A DNA stretch of 64,000 nt from Secundilactobacillus pentosiphilus (GTDB lineage Bacteria; Bacillota; Bacilli; Lactobacillales; Lactobacillaceae), in contig NZ_BCMI01000016.1 of assembly GCF_002217985.1 (NCBI RefSeq), forward strand, positions 1 through 64,000, written 5' to 3'. A program made the position numbers and the translations under genes. Below are positions 41,710 through 50,632 of the stretch, piece after piece; the first letter of the stretch is position 1, and each line of letters begins with the position of its first letter. The notes below the pieces were generated by a model. That model did no database searches. It saw nothing but the letters and a program-made list of their open reading frames with translations, and had not been told where the DNA came from.

Positions 41710-43098
41710 ATGATGCGAAAAGTAAAAAAGTCACCTGCTTTACGTCGTTCAATGACGGCGGGGCAAATGGAAATGATTTCCTTGGGTGGCGCAATCGGTG
41801 TGGGTCTATTTATGGGTTCCACTTCAACAATCAAGTGGACCGGCCCTTCCGTATTGTTAGCGTATATGTTTGTTGGTTTGATTTTGTATATTGTGATGCG
41901 GGCACTGGGAGAAATGATTTACGTTAATCCCGGGACGGGTTCCTTCGCGGATTACGCGACGGAATACGTGCACCCCTTAGCCGGCTATTTGGCCAAGTGG
42001 GCGAACGTCTTTGAATACATCGTTGTGGGCATGTCCGAAGTGGTGGCTGCGACCCAGTATCTGCAGTACTGGTGGCCTCACATTAATACCTTCTGGGTTG
42101 GGGTGATCATTATCGGTTTTTTGGTACTTGCTAACCTTGCCAGTGCCAAAGCTTATGGGTCGCTGGAATTCTGGTTTGCCATGATTAAAGTCATTACGAT
42201 CATCTTTATGATCGTCCTTGGTTTTCTGGTGATCTTCTTCGGTTTTGGTAACGGCGGCCATCCAGTAGGATTCAGTAATCTCTGGTCTCACGGTGGCTTC
42301 TTCACCGGTGGCGTTAAGGGCTTTTTCTTCTCAATGTCGATCATCGTTGGTTCGTATGAAGGGATCGAACTTTTGGGGATTACGGCTGGTGAAGTTGCTA
42401 ATCCGCAAAAGGCGATCGTTAAGTCCGTGAAGTCGGTCTTGTTCCGAATTCTGATCTTCTACGTGGGTGCGATTTTTGTGATCGTTACCATTTATCCGTG
42501 GAATCATTTGAGCGCAATTGGTTCACCATTTGTCTCGACTTTCGCTAAGGTGGGGATTACTTCGGCGGCGTCTGTGATCAACTTCGTGGTATTGACGGCG
42601 GCCTTATCCAGTGCGAACTCGGGAATTTATTCCTCCAGCCGGATGCTGTTTAAGCTGGCTCATGAAAGTGATGCACCAAAGATCTTTGGCCACTTGTCAA
42701 AACGGGTCGTTCCCAGCGCTTCGATCTTGGGTATTTCAAGCGGTATTCTACTAGGTTTTATCCTTGATATCGTCTTTTCCGCCTACAATAAGTCAACTTC
42801 GAACCTGTTCGTGGTGGTCTTCAGTTCATCTGTCCTGCCAGGTATGATTCCGTGGTTCGTGATCTTGTTAGCTGAACTGCGCTTCCGGAAGAATAACGCT
42901 GCGGTGATGAAGGACCATCCGTTCAAGTTGCCGTTATATCCGTTATCAGACTATTTTGCGATCGTCATGCTGTTGATTATCGTTGGGTTCATGTTTGTTA
43001 ACCCAGATACAAGAATTTCCGTTATCGTTGGGGCTGCTGTCCTGATTGTGGCGACGCTGTTCTATCTTGTACGGCACCGTAAAGGGCGTTTAGATTAA
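41710..43098 (+). CDS. Amino-acid permease (APC superfamily, AAT-like)
   Basis: A 462-residue permease with 12 helices. The APC signature EMISLGGAIGVGLFMGSTSTIKWTGPS lies at the first helix, followed by YEGIELLGITAGEVANPQKAI near helix 6 and RMLFKLAHESDAPKIFGHLSK between 8 and 9. Two adjoining ATGs at 41710 and 41713 follow GGAGAGG; the earlier TTG at 41692 overlaps that site. The specificity is unknown. An aminotransferase gene follows, which could use the imported amino acid. Confidence 0.9.
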   Translation: MMRKVKKSPALRRSMTAGQMEMISLGGAIGVGLFMGSTSTIKWTGPSVLLAYMFVGLILYIVMRALGEMIYVNPGTGSFADYATEYVHPLAGYLAKWANVFEYIVVGMSEVVAATQYLQYWWPHINTFWVGVIIIGFLVLANLASAKAYGSLEFWFAMIKVITIIFMIVLGFLVIFFGFGNGGHPVGFSNLWSHGGFFTGGVKGFFFSMSIIVGSYEGIELLGITAGEVANPQKAIVKSVKSVLFRILIFYVGAIFVIVTIYPWNHLSAIGSPFVSTFAKVGITSAASVINFVVLTAALSSANSGIYSSSRMLFKLAHESDAPKIFGHLSKRVVPSASILGISSGILLGFILDIVFSAYNKSTSNLFVVVFSSSVLPGMIPWFVILLAELRFRKNNAAVMKDHPFKLPLYPLSDYFAIVMLLIIVGFMFVNPDTRISVIVGAAVLIVATLFYLVRHRKGRLD

Positions 43099-43117
43099 AA
43101 ATTAGCTATTTAATCAT

Positions 43118-43149
43118 AAAGTGGTGCGTTAAAACCGGCATCACTTTTT
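43118..43149 (+). terminator. Terminator of the permease gene
   Basis: AAAGTGGTGC/GCATCACTTTTT with a ten-base loop and T run. Confidence 0.85.
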
Positions 43150-43328
43150 ATTTTACTCAAAAACCCGTGATAATGCGGACTGAACAGCAGTTATGCAAAG
43201 ATAGTGGTAACTTTATTAATTCCCTAATCATACTCTAATTTTTGTGATATAATGTTACCTAAATCATTACATGTGTAGTGGTTAACATATTAGTTATTAG
43301 TAATCTTACATATAGAGGAGTGTTTTTT

Positions 43329-44528
43329 ATGACATATCAATTTTCTAACCGTGTTCCTAAGACCGATAACGATCCCGTTGGCGATATCTTAAAGGCTGCT
43401 GCTGATCCTAAAGTGACCTCATTTGCCGGCGGCTTACCCGCACCAGAATTATTCCCGGTAGAACAGGTAAAAGCTGCTGCCGATAAAGTCTTAGCCGAAA
43501 AGGGTCCGGCTGCGTTGCAGTACAGTTCCGCACAAGGTGTTCCGGAACTGCGAAACGTGGTTTTAAAGCGACTGGAAGTTGAAGGTATACATACGACTGC
43601 CGATAATGTGATGATTGCCACCGGTTCACAGCAATCAATCGATTTAACCGCCAAAATGTTTCTTGATGAGGGCAGTGCCGTTATCGTTGAAGACCCCACT
43701 TATTTAACGGCGGTTGACGTTTTCCGTTCATATGGTGCGCACTTTGTTGGTGTCGATATGGATGAAGACGGCATGAGGATGGATTCGCTGGAAGAGGCGT
43801 TAAAAAACAATCCTGATACCCGTCTGATCTATACGGTACCAACGTTCCAAAACCCGACTGGACGAACGATGACTTTGGAACGGCGCAAAAAATTAGTTGC
43901 CTTAGCCGACAAGTACGACGTCATGGTGCTCGAAGATAACCCTTATGGTGCTATTCGTTGGGAAGGCGAGAATTTGCCTTCATTACGGTCCTTAGATAAG
44001 ACCGGCCACGTCATCTACATGGGAACGATGTCAAAGGTCTTCGCACCCGGGTTACGGATCGGCTGGGTAGTGGCTGAACCTAAATTACTTAAAAAGTATA
44101 CGATGATGAAACAGTCTGCTGACTTACACACGGACAGTTTTTCCCAGTACGTTTGTGCCCAGTACTTTACTGATAACGATATCAACGATCATATCAAGCG
44201 CATCACGGCACTGTATCACAAGCGCGAACAGTTGATGATGTCCGCCATCGATAAGTACTTCCCAGCTGGTGTTCAGCACAGTAATCCGCAAGGCGGGATG
44301 TTCTTATGGGTCATGGTACCCGGCGTTAAGAGCTCCCAGCAGTTGTTTGACGCGGCGATGAAACGAAACGTGGCCGTAGTTCCTGGCGATCCGTTCTATG
44401 GTAATCAGCCTGAACCGGGGACGTTTAGAATGAACTATTCCAACACACCCGAAGAGGGTATTGTTGATGGTGTTAAGCAGTTAGCTGCGGCACTTGATGA
44501 AGTCATGTCAGTCACAGCACCCAAATAG
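43329..44528 (+). CDS. PLP-dependent aminotransferase (class I/II, LysN/2-aminoadipate-like)
   Basis: A 399-residue fold-type I aminotransferase. It has TSFAGGLPAPELFP at the start, QYSSAQGVPELR, TVPTFQNPTGRTM, LEDNPYG and the lysine motif GTMSKVFAPGLRIGW that holds PLP. This pattern fits 2-aminoadipate, aromatic or branched-chain aminotransferases of the LysN branch. The ATG at 43329 follows GAGGAG; an earlier frame from 43278 lacks a site. A TATAAT lies about 77 bases upstream. In lactobacilli such enzymes start amino-acid catabolism to flavour acids. Confidence 0.9.
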   Translation: MTYQFSNRVPKTDNDPVGDILKAAADPKVTSFAGGLPAPELFPVEQVKAAADKVLAEKGPAALQYSSAQGVPELRNVVLKRLEVEGIHTTADNVMIATGSQQSIDLTAKMFLDEGSAVIVEDPTYLTAVDVFRSYGAHFVGVDMDEDGMRMDSLEEALKNNPDTRLIYTVPTFQNPTGRTMTLERRKKLVALADKYDVMVLEDNPYGAIRWEGENLPSLRSLDKTGHVIYMGTMSKVFAPGLRIGWVVAEPKLLKKYTMMKQSADLHTDSFSQYVCAQYFTDNDINDHIKRITALYHKREQLMMSAIDKYFPAGVQHSNPQGGMFLWVMVPGVKSSQQLFDAAMKRNVAVVPGDPFYGNQPEPGTFRMNYSNTPEEGIVDGVKQLAAALDEVMSVTAPK

Positions 44529-44552
44529 TAAATGAAAGAGAGTTAGATAATC

Positions 44553-44613
44553 AATTCCGTTATGATTCGGCCAGTATCTTTGTGATACTTTCTGAAATCA
44601 TGACGGAATTTTT
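44553..44613 (+). terminator. Terminator of the aminotransferase gene
   Basis: An outer stem AATTCCGTTATGATT/AATCATGACGGAATT and inner stem AGTATC/GATACT, then TTTTT. The internal loop bases read GGCC against TCTG, so on the opposite strand the loop looks like the AGA/GGCC loop of the nested-hairpin family. The wobble pairs favour the plus strand, so kinship is doubtful. Confidence 0.8.
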
Positions 44614-44690
44614 GTTAAGGCGGTTTGCTGATATAATGGACTTAGCGACAAAACGACTGGCTTTTAAGCCACTTTTAGGAGAATTTGACA

Positions 44691-45296
44691 ATGAATTTAG
44701 AAGAAAAGTTTGCTTATATGGCAACCGGACATCCGTATGATGATCTTGATCCAAAGTTAATGAAAGTCCGGGAAAACGCTACGACAATGACGCAACGGCT
44801 CAACACCATAAATGATCCGGAACAGCGGAATGCGTTATTTACGCAGTTGATTGGGCACGCTGGCGAGGCACCCTTTGTCGAACCAAACTTCCGGTGTGAA
44901 TTTGGCCGAAATATTAACGTTGGCGACCATTTTTACGCAAATTATGATTGTGTCATGCTGGATGGGGCACCCATTACGATTGGGGCACACGTTCTTTTTG
45001 GTCCTAAGGTGGGACTGTATACCAGCAACCACCTGTTTGATCCCGTGGAACGGCGGACTGGTGGCTGCACTGCCCGGCCAATCACTATCGGCGATGATGT
45101 TTGGCTGGCAGCGAACGTCACAGTTTTGCCTGGGGTCAGTATTGGCAGCAACGTGATCATTGGTGCCGGCAGTGTGGTGACCAGCGACATTCCAAGTAAC
45201 GTGATCGCGGTTGGTAATCCCTGCCACGTGCTGCGAGAAATTACGGCAGCGGACCGGACAGGTTTTAATGGGCAGGACTTTTCGGCCGGAATCTGA
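44691..45296 (+). CDS. Sugar O-acetyltransferase (maltose/galactoside type)
   Basis: A 201-residue left-handed beta-helix enzyme of the LacA/Maa group using acetyl-CoA. It has an N-terminal Mac domain (EEKFAYMATGHPYDDLDPKL), hexapeptide repeats (FGRNINVGDHFYANYDCVML, ITIGDDVWLAANVTVLPGVSIGSNVIIGAGSVVTSDIP) and the catalytic His in TSNHLFDP. The start is ATG at 44691 behind AGGAG. Confidence 0.92.
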   Translation: MNLEEKFAYMATGHPYDDLDPKLMKVRENATTMTQRLNTINDPEQRNALFTQLIGHAGEAPFVEPNFRCEFGRNINVGDHFYANYDCVMLDGAPITIGAHVLFGPKVGLYTSNHLFDPVERRTGGCTARPITIGDDVWLAANVTVLPGVSIGSNVIIGAGSVVTSDIPSNVIAVGNPCHVLREITAADRTGFNGQDFSAGI

Positions 45297-45527
45297 GTTA
45301 TGGAGGGGGTTAAGGCTACATTAAAGGCGTGAACGAAAGTAAATCTTAAACTGTGTTTTAATCAAGAAATTTAGTTGTGGGTTATCAATAGAGACTTATG
45401 ACACATCTTTTCTGTTAGACTGAATCAAGCACTTTTTAGTGTTCAATCATATTTACTTAAAAAAATCAAGAATTTTGCTGAAAAGTAGCATAATTAAATT
45501 TAAATTTCGGGATAAACGTGGTAAACT

Positions 45528-45716
45528 AATGTTATCCAAAGCATTAGTGTGATGGGTGTTCGGCGACTTGATTTGATATCAAGCTACCGAGCGACCGTTA
45601 CGACAGTACGATCATTCTGTAGACATTAGCGGTTCTTAGTGGGACTGCAAGTTGATGATATTGACTTGTCTGCAATATTTGTATCTCAACTGTCTGACGG
45701 TTCTGTATCTTTTTTT
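45528..45716 (+). ncRNA. Possible structured RNA region
   Basis: After TTTAAA-17-TAAACT, with extended TGG before the -10 (45519-45527), about 190 bases can fold into consecutive stems. These are GTTCGG/CCGAGC closing CTTGAT/ATCAAG, ACCGTTA/TAGCGGT, CAAGT/ACTTG and AACTG/CGGTT, before a seven-T run at 45710. No open frame with a ribosome binding site is present and no plus-strand gene follows. It is a candidate stand-alone RNA, not a recognised family. The rest of the gap 45297-46043 is otherwise empty apart from the two hairpins listed next. Confidence 0.4.
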
Positions 45717-45877
45717 AAAGATCCACTGTAATTGAGAAAGCTGATCGCTACAAATCCTGACGGGATAAAATAAACTTCTCCCTGTAAATTTTAATAAACT
45801 AAGTGTTATTTCCCCCATAATAGATAACCAATTAGTTCCCGTATACGGATGATCATGTCAGTATTGATTATGGCGAC

Positions 45878-45912
45878 AAAGAGCTTCGAACCTCCCCAGT
45901 TCGGAGCTTTTT
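45878..45912 (+). terminator. Terminator-like hairpin
   Basis: AAAGAGCTTCGAAC/GTTCGGAGCTTTTT with a seven-base loop and T run on the plus strand. It has no gene directly upstream, which supports a non-coding transcript entering from the left. Confidence 0.65.
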
Positions 45913-45949
45913 GTATGGGCTCATTTAACAAAAAAGCGATCTTTGACGT

Positions 45950-46007
45950 GTAAGTAAGTTAAAGGGGATAGTTCCAAGCTCAGGACTACCCCCTTTAACT
46001 CACTTAC
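45950..46007. repeat. 23-bp inverted repeat
   Basis: Arms 45950-45972 and 45985-46007 pair over 23 positions with only two wobbles and a 12-base loop. No T run follows on either side. It lies 36 bases past the stop of proline iminopeptidase (minus strand) and may act as its terminator or mRNA end. Confidence 0.7.
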
Positions 46008-46043
46008 ATTCTGGTATCTAAACGAGTTGCTTCACGCACTGTT

Positions 46044-46922
46044 TTAATCGTTTTCTTTCAGCCAGCTGTCCAGTACTTTAATAAATTCATCGTGCTGATC
46101 CAGCAAAGCGAGGTGACGGCTGTTGGCAAACAAATGCCACTTAGCACCTGGAATATGGTCGTAGACGGACTTAGCAATTAACGGCGTGCATAGATCGTCG
46201 GTCCCATTTGTGACTAAAACGGGAACGTGAATTTTATGCAGATCATCAGTGACATCGTAATCACTGATGGTGCCGTTTTCGGTAAATTCGTTGGGGCCTT
46301 CAGCAATTAAACTGGCCCGTTTGCCATTAGTTTCCCGCCGTAATGGTTCCGGTGAATTTTCGTCAGGGTCATCCCAGCAGTAACGTTCCATGTAGCGGTC
46401 GTTAGCGGCTAGGTACTTAGGACCGGTAAAATTACCAGTGCGCTCGGCTTCGGCGATGGCTTCACGGTCTTCATAACTGAGGTAAGAGATCAGCCGGTGC
46501 TGTTCCTGCGTCCAAAGTTTGATTGAAGCAGGGGAGCCGTCGATCATGACACTCTTTACCCCAGTCTGGTCATATTGAGTCAGGTACAGCATTTCCAGCA
46601 TGCCACCCCATGATTGGCCTAACATATGAATCTGGTCGAGATGCAGATATTTTCTTAAGGCAATTAGTTCTTCAGCCCAAGTTTCCTTGACGTAGACGCT
46701 TTCGTCTTCGGGCAATGAGGACTTCCCGCAGCCGACTTGATCATACATAATCAGTTGGCGGCCGGTTTCAGCGTAATCGTCCAGTAATTCAAAGTAGTTG
46801 TGAGACGAACCGGGGCCACCGTGAATCAATAGTAGCGGTGCTTTGCCTGGTGTCTTTTCGCCCACGATACGGTAGTAGGTTTTGTAGCCGTGAAACGGCA
46901 TGTAACCTTCTTGAATTTTCAT
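46044..46922 (-). CDS. pip: Proline iminopeptidase
   Basis: A 292-residue S33 serine peptidase removing N-terminal proline from peptides. Features are LLLIHGGPGSSHNYF, IMYDQVGCGKSS, nucleophile GQSWGG, the cap region with EQHRLISYLSYEDREAI, TNGTDDLCTP (Asp) and NSRHLALLD (His). Lactobacillar PepI/Pip proteins have the same length and motifs. It is monocistronic with AGGGG before ATG. Confidence 0.9.
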   Translation of the reverse strand: MKIQEGYMPFHGYKTYYRIVGEKTPGKAPLLLIHGGPGSSHNYFELLDDYAETGRQLIMYDQVGCGKSSLPEDESVYVKETWAEELIALRKYLHLDQIHMLGQSWGGMLEMLYLTQYDQTGVKSVMIDGSPASIKLWTQEQHRLISYLSYEDREAIAEAERTGNFTGPKYLAANDRYMERYCWDDPDENSPEPLRRETNGKRASLIAEGPNEFTENGTISDYDVTDDLHKIHVPVLVTNGTDDLCTPLIAKSVYDHIPGAKWHLFANSRHLALLDQHDEFIKVLDSWLKEND

Positions 46923-47046
46923 TTCTGATCAATCCCCTTTATGATTTAGTGTCATCATTGATTGTACTACTTCGCGAGGGGAGGGGATCAATGGCGTGGC
47001 GGGTTTATTTAGCGGAAATGTGTAAATTTCTAACTGTTTCAGAAAT

Positions 47047-47356
47047 AAAAGAGAAGTACCAGTCAAAAAACAACTGATACTTCCTGGTTCACTGAATTTA
47101 CATAGCGGAAACGTGCTGTAACAGACAGAGACTTGCGAGTAAGGCACTTCCGGTAAAAATCCTAAGTTCGGAATTTCCACCCAAAGTACCTTACTCTCCA
47201 GTCTCTAAGCGTCTGTTTTCACACTCTTATTTGAAACGTGCAAAAAAGGGCATACCCCGGCCGTATAAAGAACCCAAGAAAAGTACCAGTCAAAAAACAA
47301 CTGATACTTCCCTTGGGTCCTTTATACTCTGGGGTATTGACGCCCTTTTTCACACT
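47047..47356 (-). repeat. Nested-hairpin repeat locus 1 (two and a half units)
   Basis: Read on the minus strand directly from the GNAT stop. Unit 1 (47356-47237) has outer arms GTGTGAAAAAGGGCG.. and ..GCCCTTTTTTGCAC, the internal loop AGA (47330-47328) against GGCC (47262-47259), a G47327-C47263 closing pair, and a roughly 29-bp apical stem whose imperfections are nearly all G-U wobbles on this strand. Unit 2 (47216-47121) repeats the plan with other stem sequences and loop GGAGA/TCGCA, followed by the tail CACGTTTCCGCTATGTAAA. A third apical hairpin (47091-47047) resembles that in the 50.2-kb array. Confidence 0.8.
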
Positions 47357-47877
47357 CTTATTTTAAGCTCTTTTCTCATCAACACATCCCGCTGCCGGGC
47401 ACCACCCAACGTAAACAGGTAATCGCCAAACTGAGTGAAGCCCATCGCCTCATAGAACTTTTGTGCCGCGTGATTATATTCCCACACGCTTAACCAGACC
47501 GCGTCTTTATCCAGCTGGTAGGCCCGTTTAATTGCATAATCCATTAGCTGACGGCCATAGCCCATCCGTTTATAATCTGGTCGAACGTAGAGGCGTTCGA
47601 TTTCCAGTGCGTCACCGCCCTGATCATTAGACTGCGCGTCGTTTATATTCAACTTTAAATAACCCACGACCTGGTTATCCCTTTTTAAAAAGTAAAAAAA
47701 TGAATTCGTGTTTTTCAATTGTGAGCGAAGCCGCTTTGTGCTCAACTCGTTGTTGAGGTACCAGTCCATGTCGTCATCGGTATTGTACCCGCCGAACGTA
47801 TCCTTGAACGTTTCCTGACTGATTGCCTGCAGTTTCGCTGTATCAGCCACTGTTAACTGAATGATTGAATCTGCCAT
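47350..47877 (-). CDS. GNAT-family N-acetyltransferase
   Basis: A 175-residue GNAT enzyme. Strand 4 and motif A read ALEIERLYVRPDYKRMGYGRQLMDYAI (acetyl-CoA-binding RxxGxG variant), then WLSVWEYNHAAQKFYEAMGF. It is similar in pattern to spermidine or PaiA-type acetyltransferases (TFKDTFGGYNTDDDMDWYL near the start). GGTGAG precedes ATG at 47877. Its TGA lies inside the first bases of the nested-hairpin repeat, so the repeat has supplied the last codons. Confidence 0.87.
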   Translation of the reverse strand: MADSIIQLTVADTAKLQAISQETFKDTFGGYNTDDDMDWYLNNELSTKRLRSQLKNTNSFFYFLKRDNQVVGYLKLNINDAQSNDQGGDALEIERLYVRPDYKRMGYGRQLMDYAIKRAYQLDKDAVWLSVWEYNHAAQKFYEAMGFTQFGDYLFTLGGARQRDVLMRKELKIRV

Positions 47878-47972
47878 GATTAGACTCACCAAACCTTTGC
47901 CCAATATTGTGTATAAAATCACTATCTTCATTTTACGATACGTTCCGCATTAATATCAAGTCGTTCGGCTGA

Positions 47973-48521
47973 CTAAAATTGGTTAATAATTCGGTCAATG
48001 TTCTGATTAAAAATGGTTTGGTCGAGTTTAGGTTCCCTTCTTGCGGTAATGAGTGCTAAGTGACCAATGACAAACTCAAGAAAAAGGGCGGTATTTGCCG
48101 CTACTTGAGTTTCATCCTGACTCACAGTGGCAATGAGTCGTTGTGTTAGCTGCCGTAACTGAATCACTGCTTCTGTTACTGAGGCTTCATTATTATAATG
48201 GGAAATTCCCCACACCATGTCAGTAAAGGGCATCCCTGATTGCGCAAACTGAATAAACGAGACCGCTAGCTGACGAAGGGCTGTTTTACCGGTGAGATCA
48301 CTCACTTGCTGTTGCAAGTAAGCCACCAATTTTTGCATGTATAGTGCCACAATGCCGCTCTTCACGGCAGCAATATCATCTAAGTAACGGTACATTGATT
48401 GGGGCCGAATCCCGATTTCTCTGGCCAACCCGTTATAAGTAATACCGTTTAGACCTGATTCACTGGCAACTGCCAGCCCTTTTTCTAAAATGATTTCACG
48501 GGATAATTGTCCACGTTTCAA
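47973..48521 (-). CDS. TetR-family repressor
   Basis: A 182-residue TetR protein. The HTH is LNGITYNGLAREIGIRPQSMYRYLDDIAAVKSGI; the C-terminal part matches the WHG/TetR_C group. The TTG at 48521 has GGAGAG at proper spacing, better than the frame start at 48539. Two identical-plan operators lie just upstream between it and the hydrolase/amidohydrolase genes it probably represses. Confidence 0.87.
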   Translation of the reverse strand: MKRGQLSREIILEKGLAVASESGLNGITYNGLAREIGIRPQSMYRYLDDIAAVKSGIVALYMQKLVAYLQQQVSDLTGKTALRQLAVSFIQFAQSGMPFTDMVWGISHYNNEASVTEAVIQLRQLTQRLIATVSQDETQVAANTALFLEFVIGHLALITARREPKLDQTIFNQNIDRIINQF

Positions 48522-48544
48522 TTTTTTTACTCTCCTCACTTGTA

Positions 48545-48601
48545 AAACTCATGGTATGAGTTTATAATGCAATTACGGCTTAAAACTCATGACATGAGTT
48601 T
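48545..48601. promoter_or_regulatory. Tandem TetR operators
   Basis: AAACTCATGGTATGAGTTT (48545-48563) and AAACTCATGACATGAGTTT (48583-48601): two 8-bp-arm dyads with a three-base centre, 38 bp apart. One is placed for the tetR promoter, the other for the divergent operon. Confidence 0.88.
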
Positions 48602-48653
48602 AACCCAAATATTGTTAATCAGCAAGCTTAGATCACAAAAAAGAGTCTTTAGT

Positions 48654-49045
48654 ATGACAACATTGAACCAAAAGGGTGCCAACGTTAGATGACAATGTCA
48701 AAGGTAACGGCCAGTCTTCATTTTGATTCCGGGTGCCAATGGTACTGGTAACATCTTCCAGGGTGCGGCCATGAAGAGGTTCGGTCCATTCATGCGCTTT
48801 GGCGGATTAGATGCTAAAATGATGAATAAGCCAGCTGTAAGATCGATATTGATCAATTGGCAAAGTACAGTGACCGGATCCATTTGCTGAACGGGACTGA
48901 TTCCGTTGGTTCATATCCGCAAGATGTTAATGCCTTGCGGTCAAACTACTGGAACATTCCGAGTTATGACATCCCTGGCGGTCACTTGGGCTATGCTCAA
49001 AAGCCAGAAGGTTTCGCAACGACACTCGAAGCAGTTTTATTATAG
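48654..49045 (+). pseudogene. Broken alpha/beta hydrolase gene
   Basis: The beginning reads MTTLNQKGANV, then after shifts the hydrolase start (KGNGQS, ILIPGANGTGNIFQGAA) in changing frames. The middle with the nucleophile is missing. The end ([22 protein letters not shown] through [22 protein letters not shown]) is an intact C-terminus carrying the catalytic His. About 130 codons remain of an expected 250 or more. It stands first in the operon with the amidohydrolase, 13 bases before it. Confidence 0.8.
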
Positions 49046-49058
49046 GAGGTAAATTTTA

Positions 49059-50003
49059 ATGACTTATCACAAAATTGATTTTCACGCACACTACCTATCA
49101 CCCGGCTACAAGAAGTATTTAAAGGACCAGTTTAACGACATGGGTGACGGGGTGCCAACTCCTGAATACTCTATCGACACGACGCTTTCGATCATGGACC
49201 AAGTGAATATTGACTACTCCATTATTTCCATCTCTTCACCACATATCAACACTGGTGAAGAATCAAGCACCATTGAATTAGCTCAGGAAGTTAACGAATA
49301 CGCCGCAAAGCAGCACCAAAACTACAAGGATAAGATCGGCTTCTTTGCTTCACTGCCGCTGCCTTACGTTGATGCCAGTCAAAAAGCCATCAAGTCTGCC
49401 TATGCTGACGATGCGACCGGTTTCACTTTACCAACCAACTCCCGCGGTATTTACCTTGGTGACAAGCGCTTAGACCCAATCATGCAGACTTTGGATGACA
49501 ACCACGCACTGGTTGCCTTGCACCCGAACGCACCAGGTGTGGAAGACCCAACTGTAACAAGTCAGATTCCGGCACCAATCGTAGAATTCTTCTTCGATAC
49601 GACTCGGACAGTCTTAAACATGCTGCAAAACGGGATCTTTACCCGTTATCCAAACATTCGTTTCATCATCCCTCATGCTGGTGCCGTATTACCATTGGTA
49701 GCGAGCCGGGTACAAAACTTGGCGCAGTCATTGAACCATGATTTGACCAATGATCAAGTAGATATCATGAGTGTTTTGAGCAACCAGTACTTTGACGTTG
49801 CCGGCATGGTATTGCCGCAACAGCTGCCAGCACTGCTAGAATTAATTGATTCAAACAAGTTGCTGTATGCGTCAGATACACCGTATACGCCAACACCAGC
49901 GGTCTTGAATTTATCAAATCAGCTTGAAACGACAGGCTTGTTATCAGATGCTTTGAAGCAACGGATTTTCATGAAGAATGGGGAAGAGTTGTTAAAGAAG
50001 TAG
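49059..50003 (+). CDS. Metal-dependent amidohydrolase (ACMSD-like)
   Basis: A 314-residue TIM-barrel hydrolase or decarboxylase. Metal ligands are visible in DFHAHYLSPG (HxH), LHPNAPG, IPHAGAVLP and the late Asp in ASDTPY. The pattern matches the amidohydrolase_2 group that includes aminocarboxymuconate-semialdehyde decarboxylase. AGGAGG precedes ATG. The partner hydrolase upstream is broken, so the pathway may be defunct or the enzyme may work alone. Its TAG stop begins the nested-hairpin repeat. Confidence 0.88.
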   Translation: MTYHKIDFHAHYLSPGYKKYLKDQFNDMGDGVPTPEYSIDTTLSIMDQVNIDYSIISISSPHINTGEESSTIELAQEVNEYAAKQHQNYKDKIGFFASLPLPYVDASQKAIKSAYADDATGFTLPTNSRGIYLGDKRLDPIMQTLDDNHALVALHPNAPGVEDPTVTSQIPAPIVEFFFDTTRTVLNMLQNGIFTRYPNIRFIIPHAGAVLPLVASRVQNLAQSLNHDLTNDQVDIMSVLSNQYFDVAGMVLPQQLPALLELIDSNKLLYASDTPYTPTPAVLNLSNQLETTGLLSDALKQRIFMKNGEELLKK

Positions 50004-50130
50004 AGCGTGAAAAAGGGCGTTTATGCCCCAGAGTATAAGACGAAAAAACAAGTGGCCGGTCGGTTTTTGACTGGGTGCTTGTTTTTTTGGCTTATACGGC
50101 AGGGGCATGCCCTTTTTCACGCGTTTCGGC
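50001..50130 (+). repeat. Nested-hairpin repeat locus 2 (complete unit)
   Basis: It starts with AAGTAGAGCGTG at the amidohydrolase stop. The outer stem pairs GCGTGAAAAAGGGC with GCCCTTTTTCACGC, then ATGCCCC with GGGGCAT. The internal loop is AGA (50030-50032) against GGCA (50098-50101), with closing pair G50033-C50097. The apical stem is GTATAAG... with ...CTTATAC. The tail is GCGTTTCGGCTATGTAAA. Confidence 0.85.
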
Positions 50131-50540
50131 TATGTAAAATTTAAAAGGGCGATCAGGTACTTTTTACCTGGTCGCCTATTCTTTTGGCTTACGTGGCAGG
50201 GGCATGTCTATTTTCGCGCGTTTCAGCTATGTAAAATCAGTGAGCAGGAAAATACCGGTCGGTTTTTGACTGGGTGCTTGTTTTTTCGTCTTATACGGCA
50301 GGGGCATGCCCTTTTTCACGCGTTTTGGCTATGTAAAATTTAAAAGGGCGATCAGGTGCTTTTTACCTGGTCGTCTATTCTTTTGGCTTACGTGGCAGGG
50401 GCATGTCTATTTTCACGCGTTTCGGCTATGTAAAATCAGTGAGCAGGAAAATACCAGTCGGTTTTTGACTGGCCCCTTGTTTTTTTGACTTATACGGCCG
50501 GGGCAAGCCCTTTTGAACGCGTTCCTACAATGTAAACTCA
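50056..50540 (+). repeat. 199-bp tandem repeat array (about 2.4 copies)
   Basis: Copies begin at 50056, 50255 and 50454 with very few differences; the last is partial and diverges after about 50510. Each 199-bp unit itself holds two related subunits of about 107 and 92 bases, each a hairpin followed by a right-arm-plus-tail (GGCAGGGGCATG to GCTATGTAAAA). The left arm of the nested hairpin is not amplified. Short frames in it are incidental. Confidence 0.9.
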
Positions 50541-50632
50541 CCCCTCAGACAATTTTTTTGTCGTTTTACTCCCAAAACGACGTCAATAACCGTAAAATGA
50601 AAAGTGAAGTCTAATCACAGGAGAAAATATTA

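Noticed and set aside
44553-44613. Sixth member of the nested-hairpin family
   Set aside because: The loop resembles AGA/GGCC only on the minus strand, whereas the wobble pair and T run point to a plus-strand terminator of the aminotransferase gene.
45950-46007. Member of the nested-hairpin family
   Set aside because: It is a simple 23-bp stem with no internal loop or tail motif.
50107-50488. Two similar small proteins beginning MPFFTRFGYVKFKRAIR
   Set aside because: They are translations of the 199-bp repeat, have no ribosome binding sites and arise only from the tandem duplication.
50004-50540. Integron attC-like array
   Set aside because: The hairpins lack attC core sites, carry no gene cassettes between them and there is no integron integrase.
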